64,000 bases of DNA from Pelagibacteraceae bacterium AG-430-P08. Lineage in GTDB: Bacteria; Pseudomonadota; Alphaproteobacteria; Pelagibacterales; Pelagibacteraceae. The translations under genes were made by a program, and so were the position numbers. The notes beneath the pieces were generated by a model that made no database searches, was not told the origin of the DNA, and was given only the letters and a program-made list of their open reading frames with translations. Below, one piece after another: positions 52,948 to 62,237 of the stretch. The DNA lies in the NCBI GenBank assembly GCA_003212925.1, contig QCOL01000002.1:1-64000 (forward strand), in the 5' to 3' direction. Every line of letters begins with the position of its first letter. The stretch's first letter is position 1.

Positions 52948-53660
52948 ATTTTTTTAATTATTCTATCGATTAATTTATTAGCAAATAGACTTTTATTTTT
53001 ATTATTTTCAAAATCAACTTTTTCATTAAGAACATCTTTAATCATTTTAGAAAGTATATCTTTTTTAGTTAAGAGATTAATTGAATTAAAGCTATGAATC
53101 CTTTTTTCAGAATTTAAACTATAGTAAAAATGAAAAGTTTTTTTTTCAAAATCAATTTTAAACTCTAAACAATCTTTAATATTAATTATTTTAATATTTG
53201 AAATTTTTTCATTTTTTACTTTTTCATACAAATAATAAAAATCATGATAAGCAAATCTAAATAATAAATCCTTTGGATTACCAAAACTTTTTTTTTGTCT
53301 TGTGATATAATTATATTTTTTAATTTTTATTCTCTTTTTTAAAAAAGATTGTATTTCATCGACGTATAATAAGATTTTATTTTTCTTAGCTTTTTGAAAT
53401 AATTTTAGTGATTCGTTATAAGTTTTTGTTAGTGGTTTTTCACAAAATATGTTTACTTTTTTTTTTATACATTTATTAACTATATTGAAGTGAGTGTGAT
53501 CAGGGGTAGCAATAAAAATCCAATCTATTTTATCTAATTTGTTTAAATATTTTGATTTACTATTAGCTATAAAATGTAATTTTGAAATGGAACTAATTTT
53601 TTTTTGAATTATTTTTCCCCATTTTCCGTTACCCACCAAACCAGTTGATTTAGAATGCAT
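52944..53660 (-). CDS. Gfo/Idh/MocA-like oxidoreductase (short)
   Basis: GLVGNGKWGKIIQKK Rossmann motif; IFIATPDHTHFNIVNKCIKKKVNIFCEKPLTKT. Confidence 0.82.
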   Translation of the reverse strand: MHSKSTGLVGNGKWGKIIQKKISSISKLHFIANSKSKYLNKLDKIDWIFIATPDHTHFNIVNKCIKKKVNIFCEKPLTKTYNESLKLFQKAKKNKILLYVDEIQSFLKKRIKIKKYNYITRQKKSFGNPKDLLFRFAYHDFYYLYEKVKNEKISNIKIINIKDCLEFKIDFEKKTFHFYYSLNSEKRIHSFNSINLLTKKDILSKMIKDVLNEKVDFENNKNKSLFANKLIDRIIKKI

Positions 53661-55170
53661 CCTTGTACCAGCTATTTCCTAGATTAACTTTTTGAGCATA
53701 ATATCTAAGAGCAACAGGTCCTTCCTCAAATGGAATACCAAAATTTTTATCATCCTCTGCTTGGTTTATTAATGAAGTCATTACATGATCAAATGGATCC
53801 ATAAATCTTATATCATTTGTCTCACTTTTAATGCCATCACTATTATTCAAAAAGTTTTCTATAACTTGTCTAAAAGAGGTTTTATAATCAACTCTGCCAA
53901 TAATAAATTTCTCATTTCCATTTCTATTTAAAAAACCTGCCTCTCTGTATAAAAAAACATCACCATATAAATCAACACAAACTGATAATTGTGTATGACC
54001 ATATTTTCTCATCTCATTATCAGTTATTTTTGTAAGTTTTTTTCCTAAAATACCCAAACTAATTGGATGAAGTGCATAACCATAGTCAATATGTAGATTT
54101 TGTAATCTCTTATCATTTTCAAAATTCTTAAATAATTTTATTAACTCTTTTCTATCTTGTTCAGTTAGTAAACCATCTAGGTGGTATTTTTTATCGCGAT
54201 CTCTAATGTCTGATATTCCAGTCACTGTATCAAAGTCATCTCTTAAAGATAAAAAATCAATTCCCGGACCATTTTTAACTTCATTGTTTACCTCATCAAT
54301 AAAATTTATAAGTTTAGGGAGGTTTTTATAGTTTTCTTTAAGAATGATATAATTTATGCCAAATTTTATTTTAGAATTTTCTTCATTTCTTTTTATCAAA
54401 AAATTAATACAATTTTTTTTGACCATTTTGTAAGATTTTTTTATAGTAGTAATAAACTCATATGACTCTTCATCAATGCCGTATAAAGAAATTCTTATAG
54501 AGTCAAGCTTCATTATTTTTGGATTTTTTTTAACAAAATTTTCAGTTAGTCCATGTCCATTAGTAATTAGTGGGACCCTTAGTCCATGATCGGAAGCAAA
54601 TTCAACAATATCACCAATACCAGGGTTAGTAAGTGGTTCTAATCCACCAGAAATAGAAATAGCTGTATTTTTTGGGTCAAGTTCAGAAAGGATTTTGCTA
54701 AATATTTTGTTTCCATTTTCTATTGCATTGGAAGGATATTTTTCTGCTTGGTTTCTTCCACAAAATCCACAATAATACTGACAAGATACACCTGGATATA
54801 AAGCAATTCTCATAGGATATTTAAATTCATTTTTTAAGGCACTTTCTAACTGAGCACAAAAGGGAGATATAGATTGCCAGTATTTCTTTGCAGTACCTGA
54901 TTTAGTGATTAAATTTTGTAAATGTTCACTTTCTCTAATAATTTTATTTAAAATTCTTAATGTTGAAATATCAATATCTAACTTTGATTTAATTTCTCTT
55001 TGTTTTAACCATGGATTGTTTGCAAATAGGTAGATTATTTGCGAAATATGCCTAAAAAAATTTGAGTTATTTACAAAATCTTTATTAAATTTTTTGATTT
55101 CATCTAAAATTAATTGACCAGAATCTCCTTTTGGTAGTTGGAATTCTGATTTAATTAGCCAATTGCTCAT
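53650..55170 (-). CDS. Radical SAM protein, DesII-like (nucleotide-sugar lyase/deaminase) candidate
   Basis: CQYYCGFC (CxxxCxxC), SISGGLEPLTNPGIGDIVEFASDHGLRVPLITNG, LHIDYGYALHP, GDVFLYREAGF, N-terminal helical domain. Confidence 0.75.
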   Translation of the reverse strand: MSNWLIKSEFQLPKGDSGQLILDEIKKFNKDFVNNSNFFRHISQIIYLFANNPWLKQREIKSKLDIDISTLRILNKIIRESEHLQNLITKSGTAKKYWQSISPFCAQLESALKNEFKYPMRIALYPGVSCQYYCGFCGRNQAEKYPSNAIENGNKIFSKILSELDPKNTAISISGGLEPLTNPGIGDIVEFASDHGLRVPLITNGHGLTENFVKKNPKIMKLDSIRISLYGIDEESYEFITTIKKSYKMVKKNCINFLIKRNEENSKIKFGINYIILKENYKNLPKLINFIDEVNNEVKNGPGIDFLSLRDDFDTVTGISDIRDRDKKYHLDGLLTEQDRKELIKLFKNFENDKRLQNLHIDYGYALHPISLGILGKKLTKITDNEMRKYGHTQLSVCVDLYGDVFLYREAGFLNRNGNEKFIIGRVDYKTSFRQVIENFLNNSDGIKSETNDIRFMDPFDHVMTSLINQAEDDKNFGIPFEEGPVALRYYAQKVNLGNSWYKDAF

Positions 55171-55247
55171 GTCAATATTCTTATTTTGAAGTTCTGTAAT
55201 TTATTGTAAATATAATATTAATATTAAATCAATAATATAATAAATTT

Positions 55248-56354
55248 GTGAAAAAAAAAATCATTTTTTATCATCCCAATTTTGATGATGGTGGTGTCGA
55301 AAAAACTAATTTGAAGATCTCCGAAAAATTATCTAAGAGATATGATATTTTTTTTCTATCTCATTCTTTTTCAAATAAATTTAATAAAGAAATTAAAAGA
55401 ATAGGTATTAAGAAAATCTTGATCCCTTCAAAAAGAGCAATATTTGCGTTTATGAAAATTGTTAAATTTTATAAAAAAACAAAGCCTGATTTAATTTTTT
55501 CAATCCAAACTCATGCTAACGTTATAAGTTTGTTATTAAATATGTTTTTTTTTCAGAATAAGTTAAAAGTTATTTGCTGTGAAAGAATATCGATAAAAAG
55601 ATATAAATGGAATTTAAAAGGAAGGTTAATCATTTTTTTAGCAAAATTAATTTATAGATATTCAAAGTTAGTAATATGTAATTCAAGAGAACTCTCAAAA
55701 GAATTTAAAGCTTTATCTAAAAACTTAAAAGTTGTTCATATTTATAATCCAACTTTAAATTCTAATTTTAATTTGTTGTCAAAAAAATTTAAAATAAAAA
55801 ATAAACCGTTCATAAAAAAAAAAAAACCTATTTTATTTTCTTTAGGAAGACTTGATTATAATAAAAATAATATAATGTTGCTTAGAGCATATAATGAAAT
55901 TAAGGATAAAATAAGATGCAGCATTGTATTAATGGGAGATGGAAATGAAAAAAACATGTTGCTTAATTATGCTAAAAAAAATAATTTTGAAAAGAACCTT
56001 TTTATTTTTAGTTTTAAAAAAAATCCATATCCTTATTTATTGAAATCAGATATTTTAATTCTAACCTCAAGAACTGAGGGTTTGCCAAATGTATTAATCG
56101 AAGCCTTAGCTTTAAAAAAATTTGTTATATCAACTAAATGCCCAACCGGGCCAAAAGAAATATTGTTAAATGGTAAGGCGGGTTTTTTAGTGAACAATGA
56201 TGATTATGTAGATTTAGCAAATAAAATTAGAATTTACTTTAAAAAACCAGAAATTATTAAAAAAAAGAAAAAGTATATTAAAAAAAGTTTGTTACAATTT
56301 TCTCCTGTTAAAAGTTTAAACAAATACCAAGAAATCGTAGATAATATAATATAA
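55248..56354 (+). CDS. Glycosyltransferase group 1 (GT4-like), GTG start
   Basis: DDGGVEKTNLKISEKL; LFSLGRLDYNKNNIMLLRAYNEI; LTSRTEGLPNVLIEALALKKFVISTKCPTGPKEIL. Confidence 0.9.
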   Translation: MKKKIIFYHPNFDDGGVEKTNLKISEKLSKRYDIFFLSHSFSNKFNKEIKRIGIKKILIPSKRAIFAFMKIVKFYKKTKPDLIFSIQTHANVISLLLNMFFFQNKLKVICCERISIKRYKWNLKGRLIIFLAKLIYRYSKLVICNSRELSKEFKALSKNLKVVHIYNPTLNSNFNLLSKKFKIKNKPFIKKKKPILFSLGRLDYNKNNIMLLRAYNEIKDKIRCSIVLMGDGNEKNMLLNYAKKNNFEKNLFIFSFKKNPYPYLLKSDILILTSRTEGLPNVLIEALALKKFVISTKCPTGPKEILLNGKAGFLVNNDDYVDLANKIRIYFKKPEIIKKKKKYIKKSLLQFSPVKSLNKYQEIVDNII

Positions 56355-56357
56355 TTT

Positions 56358-56434
56358 TGGTGGACCACCCAGAACTCGAATCTGGAATCTCCCGGTTCGT
56401 AGCCGAGCGCCTTATCCAATTAGACCAGTGGTCC
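56358..56434 (-). tRNA. tRNA-Arg(ACG), CCA encoded
   Basis: Reverse complement GGACCAC...GTGGTCC-A-CCA; anticodon arm CTCGG-CTACGAA-CCGGG. Confidence 0.95.
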
Positions 56435-56507
56435 ATTTAAATAATATATTCCATATATCAAAGTTTTTGGTGTAATTTAACTTATAAAATATTATTTAAA
56501 TCACTTT

Positions 56508-57683
56508 ATGAGCAAAAACTTTAACGATGTTGTAATTATTTCAGCACTAAGAACTCCGATTGGAGCTTATAAAGGGTCCCTTAAAGATTTAAGTGCTGAT
56601 AAGTTAGGGTCAATTGTCATTAGGGAAATTTTAAGAAAAACAATAATTAATAAAGACGAAATTGATGAGGTAATAATGGGCCAAGTGCTCACTGCAGGTG
56701 GAGGCCAAAATCCTGCAAGGCAAGCTACAATAAACGCTGGCATAGATATATCTAAACCTGCTCACATTATTAATCAGGTGTGTGGCTCTGGACTTAGAGC
56801 TGTAATTTCAGGTTATCAATCCATCAGATTAGGAGAAGCAAAGAATGTAATTTCGGGAGGTCAAGAAAATATGTCATTAGCCCCACATTTAATTTTTTAT
56901 CGTGATAACAAAAAAATTTCTGAGAAAAATTTGATAAATACAATGATCAATGATGGGTTAATAGATGCATTTAATAATTATCATATGGGTGTAACAGCTG
57001 AGAATGTTGCAAAGAAATTTAATATTTCAAGAGTCGAACAAGATGATTTTGCAATAAATTCTCAAAAAAAAACAGAAGATGCAATTAGAGAAAATAGATT
57101 TGAAGAAGAACTTATAAAAATAAACCAACTTGGAATTAATCTTGACAAAGATGAGCACCCTAGAAAAGGGCTTACTAAATCTGATTTAGAAAAATTAGAA
57201 ACAGTTTTTTTAAAAGATGGTACTGTCACCCCTGGAAACTCATCAGGAATTAACGATGGAGCCGCTGCTTTATTATTAACAACTTTAGACGAAGCAAAAA
57301 AAAAATCAATTGAACCATTAGCCAAGATAGTTTCATGGGCTTCTGTTGGAGTTGAACCGTCTTTGATGGGTCTTGGACCAATTGAGGCTGTTCGTAAAGC
57401 AGTCAAAAAAGCAAAATGGAATTTAAATGACATAGATCTATTTGAAATTAATGAAGCTTTTGCGGCTCAAAGCATTGCAGTAATACGTGAATTAAATATT
57501 GATAAGTATAAAGTTAATGTGAATGGAGGAGCTATTGCTTTGGGACATCCAATAGGAGCATCAGGTGCCAGAATATTAGTTACTCTTATTCATGAGATGA
57601 TAAAACAGAAAAAGAATAAAGGTTGCGCTACACTATGTGTAGGCGGTGGAATGGGTATAGCTATATGTGTTGAGAGAATTTAG
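56508..57683 (+). CDS. Acetyl-CoA acetyltransferase (thiolase)
   Basis: VIISALRTPIGAYKGSL, NQVCGSGLRAV, NVNGGAIALGHPIGASGARIL, GCATLCVGGGMGIA. Confidence 0.94.
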   Translation: MSKNFNDVVIISALRTPIGAYKGSLKDLSADKLGSIVIREILRKTIINKDEIDEVIMGQVLTAGGGQNPARQATINAGIDISKPAHIINQVCGSGLRAVISGYQSIRLGEAKNVISGGQENMSLAPHLIFYRDNKKISEKNLINTMINDGLIDAFNNYHMGVTAENVAKKFNISRVEQDDFAINSQKKTEDAIRENRFEEELIKINQLGINLDKDEHPRKGLTKSDLEKLETVFLKDGTVTPGNSSGINDGAAALLLTTLDEAKKKSIEPLAKIVSWASVGVEPSLMGLGPIEAVRKAVKKAKWNLNDIDLFEINEAFAAQSIAVIRELNIDKYKVNVNGGAIALGHPIGASGARILVTLIHEMIKQKKNKGCATLCVGGGMGIAICVERI

Positions 57684-57811
57684 GAATTAAACTTTTTAAA
57701 CTTCTCTTCAAGCAAAATTTTTTGTATCCAAATTTTAGCATCAATGTAAGTGCTTTCTTTTGGTTGCAGGAGTGTATTTAATAACTTTTTTATCATTTTT
57801 AAAGGATACAT
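57680..57811 (-). CDS. Possible 43-aa protein MYPLKMIKKLLNTLLQPKESTYIDAKIWIQKILLEEKFKKFNS (not in ORF track)
   Basis: Open frame filling the gap after the thiolase gene, convergent with it (4-nt overlap). Confidence 0.3.
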   Translation of the reverse strand: MYPLKMIKKLLNTLLQPKESTYIDAKIWIQKILLEEKFKKFNS

Positions 57812-57895
57812 CAGAAGAGTGTCAAAAAATTGAGCAGAATGTGTTAAAAATAGCAATTAAGTAAAATTTTATAGTGTATAAGATCTTAATATCAA

Positions 57896-60800
57896 ATGAG
57901 TGAAAAACTATTAGTTCCTGATATAGGTGACTTTGAAAATGTAGAGGTCATTGAATTGCTTGTTAAAGAAGGCCAAAAAATTGCCAAGAACGATCCAGTA
58001 GTCACTATTGAAAGTGACAAATCGAGTGTTGAAATACCCTCAACGTTATCAGGAATAATTGAGACAATAAAAGTTAGAGTAGGTGACAAAGTTTCAAAAG
58101 GTGATTTAATTCTAAGTATTTCAGGATCAAATGAAGAACATTCTACAATAAAAACTATTCCAAAAGAAACTGAAAACTTGATTCAAGAGGCAGAAAAATC
58201 ATTAGAAAAAAAACAAGAGCAAATTATTCATACAAATAATATTGAGAGAAAAAAGCCAGAAATAATTCAAGTAGTTAATGAAAGCGATATTGATCCATTA
58301 GAAACTAATGAATGGTTAGAATCACTCACAGCAGTAATTGAAAAAGATGGAAATCAAAGAGCCCATTATTTAATAAAGGAATTAATTAATAAAGCTTATA
58401 TGGAAGGTGCAAATATTCCCTACACACAAAACACACCCTATATAAATACAATTCCAGTAAATGAAGAGAAAAAATCAAATGGTGATCAAAATATTGAAAG
58501 AAGAATTCGGTCACTGATAAGATGGAATTCAGCAGCAATGGTAGTTCGCGCAAATAAAAAATTTCCTGAACTTGGTGGACACATTGGAACATTTGCATCT
58601 GCAGCTACACTTTATGATGTAGGTATGAATCATTTTTGGAGAGCAAAAAATAATAAATTTGGGGGAGACTTAATTTATTTTCAAGGACATAGCGCTCCAG
58701 GTATGTACGCAAGAGCATTCCTTGAAGGTAGACTTAATGAAAAACAATTAGATAGTTTTAGACAAGAAGTTAATCCAGGAGGTTTATCATCTTATCCACA
58801 TCCTTGGTTGATGCCAAACTTTTGGCAATTTCCCACAGTCTCAATGGGTTTAGGACCAATGTTAGCTATCTATCAAGCAAGATATATGAAATATTTGATT
58901 AACAGAGGTCTCATCAAAGATGAAGGACGGAAAGTATGGGCTTTTTTAGGAGACGGGGAAATGGATGAACCAGAGTCTTTAGGAGCAATTGGTTTAGCAG
59001 CTAGAGAAAAATTAGATAATTTAATTTTTGTCATCAATTGTAACCTTCAAAGATTGGACGGACCTGTGAGGGGTAATGGAAAAATCATACAAGAATTAGA
59101 GGGTATTTTCAGAGGAGCTGGATGGAATGTTATCAAAGTAATTTGGGGTTCTTATTGGGACCCGTTATTGGCTAACGATAAAACTGGTCATTTAATTAAA
59201 GTAATGAATGAAACAGTTGATGGTGAATATCAAGCGATGAAAGCAAGAGACGGAGCTTATGTCAGAGAAAAGTTTTTTGGTAAATATCTTGAAACTAAAG
59301 AGTTAATCTCAAGCCTTTCAGATAAAGATATATGGAGATTGAATAGAGGTGGACATGATCCTCACAAAGTTTTTGCAGCTTATGATAAAGCTTCAAAAAA
59401 TATCGGAAGCCCAACTGTTGTGATTGCCAAAACTATAAAAGGTTATGGAATGGGCAAAAGTGGCGAGAGTGTAAACACAACACATCAAACCAAAAAATTA
59501 GATATAGACGATTTGATGTATTACAGAGACAGGTTTGATGTTCCTCTTACTGATAAACAAGTGCAAAATATTGAATATTATAAGCCAGACCAAAACTCAC
59601 CTGAAATAAGATATATTAAAGAAAGAAGGCTTCAATTAGGAGGATTTATCCCAGAGAGAACTACTTATGCAAAACCCATTAAAGCTCCTCCGAAAAACAT
59701 TTTTGATAACATGAAAGAATCAACAGGTAAAAAAGAGATGTCTACAACGATGGCATTAGTAAGAATGCTTACTAATCTTCTGAGGGATAAAAATGTTGCC
59801 TCAAGATTAGTACCAATTATTCCCGATGAGGCGAGAACATTTGGTATGGAGGGTTTTTTTCAAAAAATTGGTATTTATGCTCACGAAGGTCAAAAATATG
59901 AACCTGAGGACTCAGCACAATTAAGTTCATATAGAGAGGAAAAAAGTGGACAAGTTTTGGAGGAAGGAATTAACGAGGCAGGCGCAATGTCTTCATGGAT
60001 TGCTGCAGGCACTTCTTACACAAATCATGATATTGAAATGATCCCTATATATCTTTTTTACTCAATGTTTGGTTTTCAGAGAATAGGTGACTTTGCTTGG
60101 GCAGGAGCAGACAGTCAATCAAGAGGGTTTTTAATTGGTGCTACTGCTGGGAGAACAACATTAGCGGGAGAAGGTTTACAGCACCAAGATGGACATAGTC
60201 ATTTAATGGCATCAACTATTCCAAACTGTAAGTCCTATGATCCAACATTTCATTATGAACTAGCAACAATCTTTAGAGAAGGATTGAAAAGAATGCATGA
60301 GAAGAAAGAAAATATTTTTTATTACATTACAACAATGAACGAAAATTATCCTCATCCTGCTATGCCAACTGAAAAATCATGTGAAGAAGGCATTTTAAAA
60401 GGAATGTATAAAATTAAAGAATTTAACAAATATAAAAAAACCAAAATTCAATTTCTAGGATCAGGCACAATTTTAAGAGAAATGATAGCTGGTGCGGAGA
60501 TACTACAAAAAGAATATCAAATTGATAGTGAAGTTTGGAGTGTAACTAGCTTTAACGAATTAAGGAGAGATGGCCTGGAGGTTGAAAGGTATAATTTATT
60601 AAATCCTGAAAAAGAACCGAAAAAATCATATGTTGAAAGCTGTTTAGGCAAAACTGAAGGTCCAATTTTGGCTGCATCAGATTATATGAGGATGAATTCA
60701 GACCAAATTAGACCTTATATTAACAAAAGCTTTTATTCGTTAGGAACAGATGGATTTGGTCGAAGTGATACTAGAAAAAATTTGAGGAAGTTCTTTGAGG

Positions 60801-60934
60801 TTGATAAAGAACATGTTGTTGCATATGGATTAAGTGTTTTAGCTAAAGAACAATTAATTGCATCTAAATACGCTCAAGAGGCAATAAAGAAGTATCAAAT
60901 TGATAAAGATAAACCAATGCCGACAAAATTATAA
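57896..60934 (+). CDS. aceE: Pyruvate dehydrogenase E1, homodimeric type, with N-terminal lipoyl domain
   Basis: Residues about 1-78 lipoyl domain (TIESDKSSVEIPS); remainder AceE-like (RRIRSLIRWNSAAMVVRANK, ELGGHIGTFASAATLYDVGMNHFWR, GDGEMDEPES). Confidence 0.93.
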   Translation: MSEKLLVPDIGDFENVEVIELLVKEGQKIAKNDPVVTIESDKSSVEIPSTLSGIIETIKVRVGDKVSKGDLILSISGSNEEHSTIKTIPKETENLIQEAEKSLEKKQEQIIHTNNIERKKPEIIQVVNESDIDPLETNEWLESLTAVIEKDGNQRAHYLIKELINKAYMEGANIPYTQNTPYINTIPVNEEKKSNGDQNIERRIRSLIRWNSAAMVVRANKKFPELGGHIGTFASAATLYDVGMNHFWRAKNNKFGGDLIYFQGHSAPGMYARAFLEGRLNEKQLDSFRQEVNPGGLSSYPHPWLMPNFWQFPTVSMGLGPMLAIYQARYMKYLINRGLIKDEGRKVWAFLGDGEMDEPESLGAIGLAAREKLDNLIFVINCNLQRLDGPVRGNGKIIQELEGIFRGAGWNVIKVIWGSYWDPLLANDKTGHLIKVMNETVDGEYQAMKARDGAYVREKFFGKYLETKELISSLSDKDIWRLNRGGHDPHKVFAAYDKASKNIGSPTVVIAKTIKGYGMGKSGESVNTTHQTKKLDIDDLMYYRDRFDVPLTDKQVQNIEYYKPDQNSPEIRYIKERRLQLGGFIPERTTYAKPIKAPPKNIFDNMKESTGKKEMSTTMALVRMLTNLLRDKNVASRLVPIIPDEARTFGMEGFFQKIGIYAHEGQKYEPEDSAQLSSYREEKSGQVLEEGINEAGAMSSWIAAGTSYTNHDIEMIPIYLFYSMFGFQRIGDFAWAGADSQSRGFLIGATAGRTTLAGEGLQHQDGHSHLMASTIPNCKSYDPTFHYELATIFREGLKRMHEKKENIFYYITTMNENYPHPAMPTEKSCEEGILKGMYKIKEFNKYKKTKIQFLGSGTILREMIAGAEILQKEYQIDSEVWSVTSFNELRRDGLEVERYNLLNPEKEPKKSYVESCLGKTEGPILAASDYMRMNSDQIRPYINKSFYSLGTDGFGRSDTRKNLRKFFEVDKEHVVAYGLSVLAKEQLIASKYAQEAIKKYQIDKDKPMPTKL

Positions 60935-62229
60935 TGTCAAAAAAAGATGTAAAAGTTCCAAATATTGGTGAATTCAAAGATGTGGAAGTCATCGAAGTTT
61001 TAATTAAAAAAGGTCAAAAAATAAAAAAGAATGATCCACTAATAACTATAGAAAGTGATAAATCAAGTGTGGAAATACCATCCTCTGATGATGGAACCAT
61101 AATTTCTTTGAATGTTAAAATTGGAGACAAGGTATCAGAAGGTGATAAAATTATTGAAATTGAAAGTGAGAAAGAAATAAAAGAAACAAGTGCTCAAGAA
61201 TTACCAAAAAGTCAATTACCAAAAAGTCAATTACCAAAAAGTCAATTACCAAAAGAAATAAAAAAAGACTATCTAAAAAAAACCAATGAGTCTGAAAATA
61301 TAATAGTTAAAGATCTTTCTACAAAAGCTTCTGCTTCACCAAAAGTTAGAAAATTTGCGAGAGAACTTGGAGTTAATATCAACAAAGTCCCAGGTAGTGA
61401 AAGGCAAGGTAGGGTTACCGAGAGTGATGTGAAGCTATTTGTTGCAACTAAATCTGATAAAAGTTTCAAGGATCAAAATACAACTGAACAAAAAATTGAA
61501 CTAGAGTATTCCCATTCAGATTTTGGAGAAGTAGATATTAAAGACATTCCCAGAGTGAAAAAGTTGTCGTCTAAATACTTAATGAACTCTTGGACAAAAA
61601 TTCCTCATGTAACCAATCATGATGAAGCTGATATAACTGAATTAGAAGAATTTAGAACTTCTCTTACGGACGTATATACTGGTGAAAAAAAAAAAATTAC
61701 ACCATTAGCTTTCATCGTAAAAGCATTAACAACATCATTAAAAAAATTTCCAAATTTTAATACCTCAATCGATCAAATTGAAAACGGTAAAATGACTGTT
61801 AAAAAGTATTATCATGTTGGCATAGCAGTGGATACACCACATGGTTTGATGGTTCCTAAATTAAGAAATGCAGATAATAAAAATATTTCTTTAATAAGCA
61901 CGGAATTAAAAAAAATCAGTCAGCAATGTAGAGATCTTAAAATTGATAAAAAAGAGTTATTCGGAGGTTCTATGACGATAACTAGCCTAGGGGGGATTGG
62001 AGGATCTTTTTTTACCCCAATTATAAATTATCCTGAAGTTGCTATTTTAGGAGTAGGAAGAGCAGAAAAAAAACAAGTATTCATGGATGGAAAATTTGTA
62101 ACACGTACTATGTTGCCGCTTTCCCTATCTTATGATCATAGAATTATTGATGGTGCGGAGGCAGCTCGATTTAATAATGATTTAAAAAAAAATCTTGGTA
62201 AAAATTTTGCTTATAAGTTAGCCGTTTAA
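60934..62229 (+). CDS. aceF: Pyruvate dehydrogenase E2, dihydrolipoamide acetyltransferase, single lipoyl domain
   Basis: N-terminal lipoyl, E3-binding domain ASPKVRKFARELGVNINKVPGSERQGRVTESDV, catalytic SYDHRIIDGAEAARF. Confidence 0.94.
   Translation: MSKKDVKVPNIGEFKDVEVIEVLIKKGQKIKKNDPLITIESDKSSVEIPSSDDGTIISLNVKIGDKVSEGDKIIEIESEKEIKETSAQELPKSQLPKSQLPKSQLPKEIKKDYLKKTNESENIIVKDLSTKASASPKVRKFARELGVNINKVPGSERQGRVTESDVKLFVATKSDKSFKDQNTTEQKIELEYSHSDFGEVDIKDIPRVKKLSSKYLMNSWTKIPHVTNHDEADITELEEFRTSLTDVYTGEKKKITPLAFIVKALTTSLKKFPNFNTSIDQIENGKMTVKKYYHVGIAVDTPHGLMVPKLRNADNKNISLISTELKKISQQCRDLKIDKKELFGGSMTITSLGGIGGSFFTPIINYPEVAILGVGRAEKKQVFMDGKFVTRTMLPLSLSYDHRIIDGAEAARFNNDLKKNLGKNFAYKLAV
61201..61254 (+). 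repeat. 15-bp tandem repeat (TTACCAAAAAGTCAA x3 plus partial copy) in aceF linker, encoding (LPKSQ)n
   Basis: Direct reading: ELPKSQLPKSQLPKSQLPKEIKK. Confidence 0.95.
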
Positions 62230-62237
62230 TAAAAATT

